Notes under the pieces: model-generated
Told to the model about the DNA's origin: nothing
What the model saw: the letters and a program-made list of their open reading frames with translations, nothing else
The model's database searches: none
In this document: piece after piece, positions 39,742-49,073 of the stretch
How positions within the stretch are numbered: the stretch's first letter is position 1
Layout of the letters: every line of letters starts with the position of its first letter
Origin: Luteococcus japonicus
GTDB lineage: Bacteria; Actinomycetota; Actinomycetes; Propionibacteriales; Propionibacteriaceae
Direction: 5' to 3'
Length of the DNA: 64,000 nt
NCBI RefSeq assembly: GCF_003752415.1
Contig: NZ_RKHG01000001.1
Span: forward strand, 992,001-1,056,000
Made by a program: the position numbers and the translations under genes

Positions 39742-40272
39742 TCAACGCTTGCTGTACTGCGGGGCCTTACGGGCCTTCTTGAGACCGGCCTTCTTGCGCT
39801 CCTTGATGCGGGCGTCGCGGGTCAGCAGTCCGGCCTTCTTCAGGGCGGGGCGGCTGGCCTCTTCGTCGATCGCGTTCAGCGCACGGGCAATGCCCAGGCG
39901 CAGGGCACCGGCCTGACCGGTGATGCCGCCGCCATTGATGCGGGCGATGACATCGTAGGCCTCGGTCACACCAGCGGTCACGAAGGGCTCGTTGACCAGC
40001 TGCTGGTGCACCTTGTTCGGGAAGTACTCCTCAAGGCTGCGACCGCCGTTGATCGAGAACTTGCCGGTGCCAGGAACCATGCGCACACGGGCAATGGCCT
40101 CCTTGCGGCGGCCGGTGGCGCCACCCGCGGCGACGACCGCGGCGCGGCCCGACGGGTTCGTGGCGGGAGTCGGGTTCGAATCCGTACGGTAGGCGATCTC
40201 ACGATCGTTCTCGTCGGTGAACGGGGCGACCTCGGTCTCGAGGTTCTCGTCAAGCTCTACGGTCTCAGACAC
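39742..40272 (-). CDS. rpsI: 30S ribosomal protein S9
   Basis: 176-residue S9. The conserved body starts at about residue 50 ([21 protein letters not shown]), with [20 protein letters not shown] and the C-terminal tRNA-contacting RKAPQYSKR. An acidic, Thr/Asp/Glu-rich N-terminal extension of about 48 residues precedes it; extensions of this sort occur in actinobacterial S9. GTG 40272 is preferred because AAGGAATC lies just upstream; an in-frame ATG-equivalent further up at 40305 would overlap the rplM stop. Confidence 0.95.
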   Translation of the reverse strand: MSETVELDENLETEVAPFTDENDREIAYRTDSNPTPATNPSGRAAVVAAGGATGRRKEAIARVRMVPGTGKFSINGGRSLEEYFPNKVHQQLVNEPFVTAGVTEAYDVIARINGGGITGQAGALRLGIARALNAIDEEASRPALKKAGLLTRDARIKERKKAGLKKARKAPQYSKR

Positions 40273-40301
40273 ATTGATTCCTTGATTCGCGTGGGCGATC
40301 G

Positions 40302-40745
40302 TCACTGGGCGATCTGGGTGATCTCGTACGCCTGCGGGTTCTGCGCGGCGTGGGGGTGCTCAGGGCCCGCGTAGACCTTGAGCTTGCTCATCAGCTGACG
40401 GCTCAGCTTGTTCTTGGGCAGCATGCCCCACACGGCCAGCTCGACGGCCTTGCGCGGATCCTTGGCCAGCATCTCGCCGACGGGGGTCTTGGTGAGACCT
40501 CCCGGACGACCCGAGTGGCGGTAGCGCATCGAGTCGGTGCGCTTGCTGCCGGTCAGGGCGATCTTGGATGCGTTGATGATGACGACGAAGTCGCCACCGT
40601 CGACGTGGGGCGCAAACGTGGCCTTGTGCTTGCCACGCAGCAGGGTGGCAGTAGTCACGGCGAGGCGTCCGAGGACGACATTCTCGGCATCGATCACATG
40701 CCAATTCCTGGTGATCTCCCCAGGCTTCGGGCTGTACGTAGACAC
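40302..40745 (-). CDS. rplM: 50S ribosomal protein L13
   Basis: 147-residue L13: [19 protein letters not shown] at the start, [21 protein letters not shown], and the signature [25 protein letters not shown] 40745 gives the standard 147-residue length; an upstream ATG at 40775 in frame would add ten residues. It heads the rplM-rpsI operon. In most actinobacteria rplM follows rplQ-truA directly; here 16 kb separates it from rplQ. Confidence 0.95.
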   Translation of the reverse strand: MSTYSPKPGEITRNWHVIDAENVVLGRLAVTTATLLRGKHKATFAPHVDGGDFVVIINASKIALTGSKRTDSMRYRHSGRPGGLTKTPVGEMLAKDPRKAVELAVWGMLPKNKLSRQLMSKLKVYAGPEHPHAAQNPQAYEITQIAQ

Positions 40746-40876
40746 GGGTCGCAGACCATCTTCCGTTAGATTCATGAACAAGGTGTGGCAGCGCTCAGGG
40801 CCGGCGAAAGCTCCGCCAAGACATTCCAATGCGCAACAGCGACTCATGCTACCTGCTGCGAGGCCCCGGAACAAAA

Positions 40877-42652
40877 TCAGGACCTGCCGGGCATCGCCTC
40901 CGCCTCCAGGTGCAGCACCGCAGCGGCCTGCCGACCCAGCTGCAGCCGCCCCTCCACCAGCTGTACGTCGCCGACGCGCAACAGGATCTGGACACCGTCC
41001 TCCATCTCGATCTCGACGGGATCCATGTCGAAGTTCACGGCCACCGTCATCGTCTCGCCACGCTCCACCACGAACCAGTGGGAGTCGGGGTCGAAGCGGG
41101 CGGCGACCCACTCGAAGCGCGGGTCGGTCAGGTCGGGGTAGGTACGACGCAGCGCGATCGCATCGCGGTAGGTGGCCAGGATCTCCGCGTGCACCTCGCC
41201 GTCGAGTTCTCCCCAGTTGAGCTTGGAGCGCTCGAAGGCGGCCGGGTCCTGCGGGTCGACGATGGTGGAGGTGTCCCAGTCCATCTTGCTGAACTCCTCC
41301 AGCCGTCCCGTGCTGACCGCCTCGGCCAGATCCGGTTCCGGGTGGGAGCTGAAGAACATGAAGGGGGTGCTGGCAGCCCATTCCTCCCCCATGAAGATCA
41401 TCGGGGTGTAGGCGGACAGCAGGGTGATCAGCGCGGCGATCTGCAGCTGGCGCGGGGTCTGCCGGGTGGCCAGACGGCCGCCGTCGGCGCGGTTGCCGAT
41501 CTGGTCATGGTTGTCGCTGCACACCACGAGGCGCCAGGTGGGGATGGTCGGGGTGTCCAGCCGTCGGCCGTGGCGACGTCCCCGGAAGCTGGACTTGGTG
41601 CCGTCGTGGAAGAAGCCGGTCTCGATGACCTTGGCCAGCGCCTCCAGCTCCGCGAAGTCCGCGTAGTAGCCGGAGTCGTCGCCGGTCAGGTTGGCCAGCA
41701 GGGCGTGGTGGAAGTCATCGCTCCACTGGGCGTCCAGGCCGTAGCCGCCGGCCTCGCGGGGCGTGATGAGCCGCGGGTCGTTCAGGTCCGATTCGGCAAT
41801 CAGGCACAGCGGCCGGTTGAGGAAGGTGCTCAGGGCGTTCACCTCAACGGCCATCTCCTCCAGGATGTGGATGGCGCGGGTGTCCACGAGGGCATGCACG
41901 GCGTCGAGGCGCAGGCCATCGACGTGGTAGTCCTGCAGCCACATCAGGGCGTTGTCGATGATGAAGCGGCGCACCTCGTCGGAGTCCTCGCCGGCCAGGT
42001 TGATGGCGCTGCCCCACGGCGACTGGACCGAGTCGTCGAGGAAGGGGCCGAAGAGCGGCAGGTAGTTGCCGCTGGGGCCCAGGTGGTTGTAGACCACGTC
42101 CTGGATGACGCCCAGGCCGCGGGCGTGGCAGGCGTCGACGAACTCCTGGTAGGCGCGCGGGCCGCCATAGGCGTGGTGTACGGCGTACCAGCCGACGCCG
42201 TCGTAGCCCCAACCGTGCTCGCCGTTGAAGGCGTTGACCGGCATGAGTTCCACCAGGTCGATGCCCAGCTCGACGAGGTGGTCCAGCTTGTCGATGGCTG
42301 CGGTCAGCGTGCCCTCGGGCGTGAAGGTGCCGATGTGCAGCTCGTAGATGATGGCGCCGGCCAGCTGTCGACCGGTCCAGTCGGAGTCCTGCCAGGCGTA
42401 GGAGGCCGGGTCGTAGAGCCGGGACAGGCCGTGCACGCCGTCGGGCTGCCAGCGCGAGCGCGGGGCGGGGATCAGGGCCTCGCCACCGTCAAGGCGGTAA
42501 CCGTAGCCGGCGCCCTCGCGCAGCAGGTCCTGGCGCTCGGCGGGCAGCCGCCACCAGCCCTCCTCGCCACGTTCCAGGGGCACCTCGAGTCCGTCGACGA
42601 CGACGTCGACGCGTTCCGGAAGGGGGGCCCAGACATCGAGCGACAGCGGCAT
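40877..42652 (-). CDS. treZ: Malto-oligosyltrehalose trehalohydrolase
   Basis: 591-residue GH13 enzyme that releases trehalose from maltooligosyltrehalose. An N-terminal beta domain ([17 protein letters not shown]) precedes the barrel: [54 protein letters not shown], catalytic Asp in [12 protein letters not shown], the acid Glu in [12 protein letters not shown], and [14 protein letters not shown]. The EHGWGYDG and [12 protein letters not shown] motifs are characteristic of TreZ rather than GlgB. TreY and TreX, its usual partners, are not in the window. ATG 42652. Confidence 0.94.
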   Translation of the reverse strand: MPLSLDVWAPLPERVDVVVDGLEVPLERGEEGWWRLPAERQDLLREGAGYGYRLDGGEALIPAPRSRWQPDGVHGLSRLYDPASYAWQDSDWTGRQLAGAIIYELHIGTFTPEGTLTAAIDKLDHLVELGIDLVELMPVNAFNGEHGWGYDGVGWYAVHHAYGGPRAYQEFVDACHARGLGVIQDVVYNHLGPSGNYLPLFGPFLDDSVQSPWGSAINLAGEDSDEVRRFIIDNALMWLQDYHVDGLRLDAVHALVDTRAIHILEEMAVEVNALSTFLNRPLCLIAESDLNDPRLITPREAGGYGLDAQWSDDFHHALLANLTGDDSGYYADFAELEALAKVIETGFFHDGTKSSFRGRRHGRRLDTPTIPTWRLVVCSDNHDQIGNRADGGRLATRQTPRQLQIAALITLLSAYTPMIFMGEEWAASTPFMFFSSHPEPDLAEAVSTGRLEEFSKMDWDTSTIVDPQDPAAFERSKLNWGELDGEVHAEILATYRDAIALRRTYPDLTDPRFEWVAARFDPDSHWFVVERGETMTVAVNFDMDPVEIEMEDGVQILLRVGDVQLVEGRLQLGRQAAAVLHLEAEAMPGRS

Positions 42653-42827
42653 TGGTCAACAACTCCTCGGATCGGTCGGCAGGCCTTGTTTCGACAGGCC
42701 GTTCGACGTGAACACGCTACCGGCTCGGCGGCCACTCTCCCCCGGGATGGACGCCCGCTACGCGCAGAATGAACACGCTTGCCGGATTGGCACGTTCAAG
42801 CGACGGCGAGGCCCCTAGGGTTGTGCC

Positions 42828-44168
42828 ATGCAGCGGATCACCAGCCTGTGGCCCCGGGCCCTGCGCCCGGGAGGTGGCCGACGCGAGTGCCCGGTCCCCG
42901 ACGAGGTCCGCGACGCCGTCGAGGCCCGCGGCCGCAGGATCGCCGAGGCCACGGGATTCCCGGGCTGGGGCGAGATGTACGTCCGGCTGATGCTGGACAC
43001 CTGGCGCCGCACCCTGCAGCCGGGGCCCGACGGAGTCTTCGTCGTGACCGGGGACATCCCCGCGATGTGGCTGCGGGACTCTGCCGCGCAGATGCGTCCC
43101 TGGCTGGGATTGGCGTCGGACTGCGAAGCCGTCGCCGAGATGTTGCGTGGCTTGGTGCGGATGCAGTGGCGGCTGGTCCGGCACGACCCTCATGCGAATG
43201 CCTTCAACCACGGGCCGGTCGGAGGCACGCCGCACCTGTTGGACAACCATCTGCTCGCCCGTCGCGCGGACCCGTGGATCTGGGAGCGCAAGTACGAACT
43301 GGACTCGTTGGGTCTTCCATTGCTGCTGGCCCACCAGCTGCAGCAGGCCGCCGGTGACGACGCGCACCTGGACTGGGGCGTGCACAGCGGCTTCGCGGAC
43401 GTCGTCTCCCTGTGGCGTCGGGAACAGGACCACGCCTCCAGCCGCTACCGCTTCATCCGGCTCGACGCGGTGCTCCGCGGGCGGGCCGACGACACCCTCC
43501 CCCGGCTCGGGCGCGGGTCTCATGTGGGGCGCACCGGGATGACCTGGCAGGGGTTTCGGCCCAGCGACGATGCCTGCCGCTTCGGCTACAACATCCCCGC
43601 GCAGCTGCTGGCGGTGCACGTCCTGCGGGTGGGTGCGCGGTGGTGCGACGAGCTGTGGCACGATGCGGACCTGGCCGCCGGGGCCCGCGGTCTTGCCGAT
43701 GAGATCGAGGCGGGCGTGGCGGCCCACGGGATGTTGCCGGACGGCTCCTTCGCCTACGAGGTGGACGGGCTGGGCGCCGTGCTGGCAGCCGACGACGCGA
43801 ACCTGCCGAGCCTGTTGGGCCTGCCGCTGACCAGCGCCGTGACGATGGATGATCCGCGCTACCTGGCCACCCGGGCGCGCATCCTGTCGTCGGCCAATCC
43901 GTGGTGGCACCGCGGGAAGGCCGCCAGCGGGATCGGCAGTCCGCACACCCCCGGGAACCGCGTGTGGCCGATTGCCCTGGCCGTGGAGGGCCTGACCAGC
44001 CCGGACCGCGACGAGCGTCTGCGCCTGGCGCGGCTGCTGGCCGACACCACGGCCGGCACGGGACGAATGCACGAGAGTTTCGACGCCGATGACCCGTCGG
44101 ACTTCACGCGCGGCTGGTTCAGTTGGGCGGACATGGTGTTCTGCGAACTGCTCGCCAGCCTGACCTGA
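42828..44168 (+). CDS. GH125 family exo-alpha-1,6-mannosidase
   Basis: 446-residue metal-independent glycoside hydrolase of family GH125. The signature strand VVTGDIPAMWLRDSAAQMRPW (with the Arg-Asp of the active site) and FNHGPVGGT are followed by WERKYELDSLGLP, GMTWQGFRPSDDACRFGYNIPAQ, ILSSANPWWHRG and MHESFDADDPSDFTRGWFSWADMVF, which carries the Glu and Asp of the end of the barrel. The family removes alpha-1,6-mannose from glycans. No signal peptide is visible, so it is probably cytoplasmic and could act on imported oligosaccharides or turn over own mannolipids. No transporter is next to it. Confidence 0.9.
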   Translation: MQRITSLWPRALRPGGGRRECPVPDEVRDAVEARGRRIAEATGFPGWGEMYVRLMLDTWRRTLQPGPDGVFVVTGDIPAMWLRDSAAQMRPWLGLASDCEAVAEMLRGLVRMQWRLVRHDPHANAFNHGPVGGTPHLLDNHLLARRADPWIWERKYELDSLGLPLLLAHQLQQAAGDDAHLDWGVHSGFADVVSLWRREQDHASSRYRFIRLDAVLRGRADDTLPRLGRGSHVGRTGMTWQGFRPSDDACRFGYNIPAQLLAVHVLRVGARWCDELWHDADLAAGARGLADEIEAGVAAHGMLPDGSFAYEVDGLGAVLAADDANLPSLLGLPLTSAVTMDDPRYLATRARILSSANPWWHRGKAASGIGSPHTPGNRVWPIALAVEGLTSPDRDERLRLARLLADTTAGTGRMHESFDADDPSDFTRGWFSWADMVFCELLASLT

Positions 44169-44207
44169 CGCGTGCCTTCGCGACCCGGGGGTTGGTGGCT
44201 CCCCGGC

Positions 44208-44716
44208 TCACTCCAGCCAGGTCTCGAAGGACATCTCGAGGAGGTCGGATCCGAGAGCGTCACCTCGAACCATTCCTCCAGCTTCGCCTTGGCGAACGAC
44301 AGGGGCGATCCGCCCGGGACGGCCGTCTCGTCGGAATCGAGCTTGGACGTCTGCACTTGGGCGTTGGTCTGCCGGACGGAGCATCCGCTGCTGCCCTTGC
44401 AATAGCCCACGAAGCTCTCGGCTGTTGCGCCGCGTGACAGTGCGTCGAGGTCCAGCCCGAGGACAGGGTTGCGGCAGGAGGCCACCACCACCCCGTGGGC
44501 ATTGGCGTGGACGACACCCCGTCCACGGCCAGCAAATCCTCGGTTCCCGCGCAACCGGACAGTCCGAGTTTCTCCGCGACCTCCACGGCGGCTTTGTGAT
44601 CGCAGGGCACACCCAAGCTGAGTCCCACGGTTCCGACACCGAAGACCTTGGAAGTGGCACCGAGGACAGTCCCCTGCCCCGAATTGTGAAGAGCCCCGCT
44701 GAGTCCCCGGACTCAC
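44208..44716 (-). pseudogene. Frameshifted remnant of a small Cys-containing protein gene
   Basis: Coherent protein pieces are spread over three reading frames. From about 44716 down: LGATSKVFGVGTVGLSLGVP, then CDHKAAVEVAEKLGLSGCAG and TEDLLAVDG; the next frame carries VVHANAHGVVVASCRNPVLG, LDALSRGATAESFVGYCKGS, SKLDSDETAVPGGSPLSFAK and AKLEEWFEVT; a third frame gives LGSDLLEMSFETWLE and a stop at 44208. Thus at least two frameshifts, and the 5' end has no proper start. About 170 residues with five or six Cys are implied, maybe a secreted protein. Family unknown. No other gene is seen in 44169-44787. Confidence 0.55.
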
Positions 44717-44787
44717 CGGGGCGATGCAAAACACCGTTACCGAAGCGTGACCTAGCGAGCCACGCCTTCGTCGAGCAGGATGGGCCC

Positions 44788-45462
44788 ATGCACACGTCGC
44801 CACGCATCAGCGCCTTGGGCTGGACCCCGGTCAAGGGCTGCACCTGGTTGAGCGCCAGCTCCCTCGACGTCACGAGCCACGGGATCGAGCAGGACCGCCG
44901 TTGGACTCCCGTCACCCACGGCCTGCGGGCGGTCAAGGCCACCGACGTCCCGGAGCTCGCCGGACTACGTCTGACATCCGAGGACCTCCCGGCGCCCGAC
45001 GAGCACCTGGTCTTCCCCGACGCCCGGACCGTGCACTACTACGACCGCCCCTTCGAGGCGATGGTGCACGACGACCCCGCCGCGCAACGCATCTCCGAGT
45101 GGATCGGCCAACCGGTCTGGCTGGCCCACACCACCGGCCCGACGGGCTTCATCTGGAGCTCCCCCATCAGCGTGCTGCTGCTCAGCGAGCTGGCCGAAGC
45201 CGGCCTGCCCACCGACACCGACCGCTACCGCGCGAACGTGATCCTCGACGACCTGTCGGCTCCCCTGCCGTTGACCGTCGGACAGCGGCTGGAACTGGGC
45301 GACGTGGTGCTGGAGGTGGAACGTCCGCTGGACCGGTGCCGGGTGATCGACCACAACCCCGTCGACGGCCAGCGGGACCACCACCTGCTCCCCCGGTTGC
45401 GCGACGGGCTGTTGCTCGGCTGGGGCTGCCGCGTCCTGGCCCCGGGAACGCTCGTGACATAA
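44788..45462 (+). CDS. MOSC domain-containing protein
   Basis: 224-residue protein. The N-terminal half is the MOSC N-terminal barrel (ISALGWTPVKGCTWLSASSLDV, GIEQDRRWTPVT). The C-terminal MOSC part has SPISVLLLSELAEAG, RYRANVILDD and the Cys-bearing RPLDRCRVIDHNPVDGQRD. MOSC proteins bind the molybdenum cofactor or act as sulfur carriers, the Cys being involved; the target here is unknown. ATG 44788 is chosen because the upstream in-frame sequence overlaps the decayed gene on the other strand. It is 52 bp before the EF-G-like gene. Confidence 0.85.
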   Translation: MHTSPRISALGWTPVKGCTWLSASSLDVTSHGIEQDRRWTPVTHGLRAVKATDVPELAGLRLTSEDLPAPDEHLVFPDARTVHYYDRPFEAMVHDDPAAQRISEWIGQPVWLAHTTGPTGFIWSSPISVLLLSELAEAGLPTDTDRYRANVILDDLSAPLPLTVGQRLELGDVVLEVERPLDRCRVIDHNPVDGQRDHHLLPRLRDGLLLGWGCRVLAPGTLVT

Positions 45463-45514
45463 ACCACAACCAAACCCCCTTGTCAGCTGGGAAGGTCGGG
45501 AGCAATGTTGGGCC

Positions 45515-47611
45515 ATGAGTTCAAAGGTGAGCGCTTCCAACAAGGTCTCCAGCCCCGTCGACCTACGCAATGTGGTCCTGGTCGGATCCGCGGGCTCGGG
45601 CAAGACCACACTGTTCGACACGATGCTGGCCGCCCGGATTCCCGGCCACAGGCCCGCCAAAGACGACACAGACCGTGCCGCCGCCCTGACCCTCGCGTCG
45701 GTCTCCACCGGCGACGTGGTGGTCAACCTCCTCGACGCCCCCGGACACCCGGACTTCGTCGGTGAGTTGCGCGCCGGGTTGCGCGCCGCCGACGCCGCGG
45801 TCTTCGTGGTCTCCGCCGCCGACGGCGTCGACAATGCCACCGCCGCCCTGTGGGCCGAGTGCAAGGCCGTCAACCTGCCGCGCGCCATCGTCATCACCAA
45901 GCTCGACGCAGAGCGTGGCGACTACGAGAGCGCCGTACAGACCTGCCAGGCCACCTTCGGCGAGGGCGTCGTACCCGCCTACCTGCCGCTGACCAATGAC
46001 GCCGGCGAGGTGATCGGCTCGATGTCGCTGGTCACCGAACGCATCCACGACTACTCGTCGGGAACCTCCGAGCTTCGTGACGCCAGCGACGACGAGTCCG
46101 CCCAGATCGAGACCTACCGCGCCCCCTTCCTGGAGAGCGTGGTCACCGAGGCCGAGGACGACGACCTGATGGAGCGCTACCTCGAGGGCGAGCAGCTCGC
46201 CGTCGACCAGGTACGTGCCGACCTGCTCAAGGCCACCGCCCACGCCACCTTCTTCCCCGCCATCCCCGTCCAGGCCAGCAATGGTGTGGGCGTCGAGGAA
46301 CTGTTCAGCCTCATCGAGCACGGCCTGCCGCACCCCGCGCTGCACCCGCTGCCCACCATCACCAATGCCGACGGCTCGGACATCCTCGAGCTGACCTGCG
46401 ACCCCGACGGCCCGCTGGTGGCCGAGGTGATCCGCACCAAGTCGGACCCCTACGCCGGCCGCCAGTCCATGGTCCGCATCTTCTCCGGCACCCTGCGCAC
46501 CGACGAGACGGTGCACGTCGCCGGACACCGGGAACTGTTCACCGGCGTTGCCGACGCCCACCACCCGGACCACGACGAGGACGAGAAGGTCGGCCCGCTG
46601 GCCTTCCCCGTCGGCCTGGAGATGAACACCAAGAAGGAGGCCATCGCGGGCGACATCGTGCTGGTCGGCAAGCTGACCCGGGCCGAGACCTCCGACACCC
46701 TGTCCGCCAAGGAGTCCCCCGCCCTCGTCGAACCGTGGAACCAGCCCGAACCGCTGCTGCCCACCGCGCTGAAGGCCGCGACCCGCAATGACGAGGACAA
46801 GCTGGCCGGTGCCTTGGCCCGCCTGGTCGTCGAGGACACCACCGTCCGGCTGGAACGCACCACGGAGACCGACCAGGAGATCCTGTGGACGATGGGCCAG
46901 GCCCACACGGACCTGCTGCTGGGCCGACTCAACGACCGCTACGGCGTGAAGGTCACCCAGGAGCCGGTGAAGGTGCCGATGCGCGAGACCTTCATCGCCG
47001 GTGCCAAGGCCCACGGCCGCCACGTCAAGCAGTCCGGTGGCCACGGCCAGTACGCCGTCTGCGACATCGAGATCGCCCCCGGGGAACGCGGCTCCGGTTT
47101 CGTCTTCGTGGACAAGGTCGTCGGCGGTGCCGTGCCGCGCCAGTTCATCCCCAGCGTCGAGAAGGGCATCAAGTCCCAGCTGGAGCGCGGCACCATCTAC
47201 GGCTACCCGATGGTGGACGTCCAGGTCACCCTCTACGACGGCAAGGCCCACTCGGTGGACTCCTCCGACATGGCATTCCAGTCCGCCGGTGCGCTGGCGC
47301 TCAAGGAGGCGGCGACGCCGCAGACCGTCGCGCTGCTGGAGCCCATCGACGAGGTCACCGTCACCGTCGGCGAGGAATACCTGGGCGCCGTGATGACAGA
47401 CCTGTCCAACCGTCGCGGCCAGGTGCTGGGCACCGACGCCGACGCCGAGCACCACTCCATCCTCAAGGCACTGGTGCCGGCGACCGAGCTGGGGCGCTAT
47501 GCCGTGGACCTGCGCGGGCTCGCGCACGGCAGTGGCACCTTCACCCGCACCTTCCACGGCTATGAGCTGGTGCCGCCGCAGATCGCCCAGACCTTCGAGC
47601 GGGAGGCCTGA
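45515..47611 (+). CDS. Elongation factor G-like protein (EF-G2 group)
   Basis: 698-residue translational GTPase paralogue. Compared with EF-G, the P-loop reads VLVGSAGSGKTTLFDTML, the G3 motif LLDAPGHPDF is kept, and G4 is ITKLD in place of NKxD. A DYSSGTSELRDASDDESAQ segment and SNGVGVEELFSLIEHGLPHP follow; domains II to V are present, ending with HGYELVPPQIAQTFERE. Actinobacteria carry such FusA2-like proteins beside a canonical EF-G; their role is poorly known and may be in ribosome recycling or stress. It starts with ATG 45515 in the family position. A hairpin at 47675 follows. Confidence 0.9.
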   Translation: MSSKVSASNKVSSPVDLRNVVLVGSAGSGKTTLFDTMLAARIPGHRPAKDDTDRAAALTLASVSTGDVVVNLLDAPGHPDFVGELRAGLRAADAAVFVVSAADGVDNATAALWAECKAVNLPRAIVITKLDAERGDYESAVQTCQATFGEGVVPAYLPLTNDAGEVIGSMSLVTERIHDYSSGTSELRDASDDESAQIETYRAPFLESVVTEAEDDDLMERYLEGEQLAVDQVRADLLKATAHATFFPAIPVQASNGVGVEELFSLIEHGLPHPALHPLPTITNADGSDILELTCDPDGPLVAEVIRTKSDPYAGRQSMVRIFSGTLRTDETVHVAGHRELFTGVADAHHPDHDEDEKVGPLAFPVGLEMNTKKEAIAGDIVLVGKLTRAETSDTLSAKESPALVEPWNQPEPLLPTALKAATRNDEDKLAGALARLVVEDTTVRLERTTETDQEILWTMGQAHTDLLLGRLNDRYGVKVTQEPVKVPMRETFIAGAKAHGRHVKQSGGHGQYAVCDIEIAPGERGSGFVFVDKVVGGAVPRQFIPSVEKGIKSQLERGTIYGYPMVDVQVTLYDGKAHSVDSSDMAFQSAGALALKEAATPQTVALLEPIDEVTVTVGEEYLGAVMTDLSNRRGQVLGTDADAEHHSILKALVPATELGRYAVDLRGLAHGSGTFTRTFHGYELVPPQIAQTFEREA

Positions 47612-47933
47612 CGGTCACCGGAGCACCACGGTCCCGAGCCTGCCAAGGGGCCGCTGACAAAGGCTCCTCCGCTTGGCGCGACGTCGCCCCCTTCCTGGGA
47701 CGATGTCGCGCCGCGTGGTGCACGAGGCGTCGGCCAAGGCTCCTGGCGCCTGGTTTGCGGGGTGCCAGGAGCAAGCCGCGCCGCAGGGTGCAAGAGCTGG
47801 CGGGAGGTGGGGTGCAAGAGCTGGTGTGAGAGGGTGGGGCCGGGGTGTCGAACCGGAGCGCTCCACCACCGGGCCGAGCCGGCATCAACCCGGACCAGGG
47901 CTTCTCGCGCGAGGGTTGGATAGGGTGCCTGCC
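47612..47933 (+). other. 322-bp intergenic region with two hairpins and a direct repeat
   Basis: Stem-loop one: GGCGCGACGTCG (47675-47686) / CGATGTCGCGCC (47701-47712), one mismatch. Stem-loop two: GCTCCTGGC (47739-47747) / GCCAGGAGC (47764-47772), perfect. Then GGGTGCAAGAGCTGG occurs twice (about 47787 and 47809). The first hairpin may end the EF-G-like transcript; TAGGGT at about 47921 may be part of the promoter of the next gene. Confidence 0.55.
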
Positions 47934-48221
47934 ATGGATGAGGGGTCGAGGACGTGGCGTTGGCTCGCGCTGGCCGGAGTGCTGGTGAGCCTGGTGAAGG
48001 TGCTGGGCCCGGACACCTATGTGGACGAGCGCAAGTGCGGCCCGGCGATCTCGGTTGTCGTGCGTGGCCCCGTGATCACCGACGGCTCCACCCCGCCCGC
48101 CGGATGGGTGGACCAGTGCCACCGCGACGCCCGCGCCACGGCCCTGCCCTGGCTGGGCGTGCTCATGGCCGGTGGCCTGTTGCTGGGCGCCGGCCTGAAG
48201 CTCCGCCCCGCCGCCTCCTGA
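47934..48221 (+). CDS. Small membrane protein of unknown function
   Basis: 95-residue protein with two membrane segments (WLALAGVLVSLVKVLG and LGVLMAGGLLLGAGLKL) separated by an outside loop of about 45 residues that has two cysteines (RKCGPAIS and VDQCHRDA), which could form a disulfide. ATG 47934 is preceded by TGCC and a weak purine stretch. No family is recognised. It is followed by trmB after 93 bp. Confidence 0.6.
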   Translation: MDEGSRTWRWLALAGVLVSLVKVLGPDTYVDERKCGPAISVVVRGPVITDGSTPPAGWVDQCHRDARATALPWLGVLMAGGLLLGAGLKLRPAAS

Positions 48222-48314
48222 GCCACCCCTCGCCCGTCGGTTCGACGTGCAGAGTCGATGGTGCACGTCGGAGCGACGAGACCGTGTCCACCACACCTCG
48301 CCTAGACTTGCCCG

Positions 48315-49073
48315 GTGCAGAACCAGTCTCCCAAGCGCCGTGTCCACCGTGAGGTGGTCAGTTTCGTGCGCCGTAGCGCCCGGATGAACGAGTCCCAGAC
48401 CAAGGCCTGGGAGAACCACCATGAACGGTGGGTGCTGCGGGTGGCACAGGGCGAGACCGAGACCTCCATCGCCCCGCAGGACCCCGTCGACTGGGCCGCA
48501 GTCTTCGGGCGCGAGGCGCCGCTGATCGTGGAGATCGGCTCCGGCGCGGGCGAGTCGCTGGTGGCAATGGCCAAGCAGCATCCCGAGGCCAACATCATCG
48601 CCTTCGAGGTCTTCCAGCCCGCGGTGGCCAGCACCCTGTCACGGATGGCCCGAGAGGGCGTGGACAACATCCGGATCGTGATGGGCAACGGCGAACAGGG
48701 GCTCACCCACCTCTTCGCGCCGGCCTCGATCAGTGAGTTGTGGCTCTTCTTCGCCGATCCCTGGCACAAGGTGCGCCACCACAAGCGTCGTCTGGTCAGC
48801 GCCGACTTCGCGCAGCTGGTGCGTTCCCGGCTGGTCGATGGCGGCCTGTGGCGGCTGGCGACGGACTGGGACGACTACGCCGAGTGGATGCGCGAGGTCC
48901 TGGACCATGCCCCCGGCCTGGTCAACGCGCACTTGGACCCAGCCGACCCCGAGAACACCGGATGGGCCCCTCGGCTGGAGATGCGTCCGGTCACCAAGTA
49001 CGAGCGCAAGGGGCTGGCCGCGGGCCGAACCATCCACGACCTCACCTACCGCACGGTGCGCGACGATGACTGA
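48315..49073 (+). CDS. trmB: tRNA (guanine-N7-)-methyltransferase
   Basis: 252-residue TrmB, making m7G46 in tRNAs. SAM motif I is IVEIGSGAGESLVAMAKQHP, the acidic post-I is IIAFEVFQP and the catalytic Asp region reads LWLFFADPWHKVRHHKRRLV (PDPWxK-type motif with Ala-Asp-Pro). The C-terminal TKYERKGLAAGRTIHDLTY is the tRNA-binding signature. The start is GTG 48315. Its stop overlaps truA by eight bases, so two tRNA-modifying enzymes are made together. Confidence 0.94.
   Translation: MQNQSPKRRVHREVVSFVRRSARMNESQTKAWENHHERWVLRVAQGETETSIAPQDPVDWAAVFGREAPLIVEIGSGAGESLVAMAKQHPEANIIAFEVFQPAVASTLSRMAREGVDNIRIVMGNGEQGLTHLFAPASISELWLFFADPWHKVRHHKRRLVSADFAQLVRSRLVDGGLWRLATDWDDYAEWMREVLDHAPGLVNAHLDPADPENTGWAPRLEMRPVTKYERKGLAAGRTIHDLTYRTVRDDD

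Noticed and set aside
47673-47933. N-terminal extension of the small membrane protein at 47934
   Set aside because: The extra 87 codons run through two hairpins and a direct repeat and are Gly/Arg/Ala-rich without protein-like features; the ATG at 47934 gives a sensible membrane protein.
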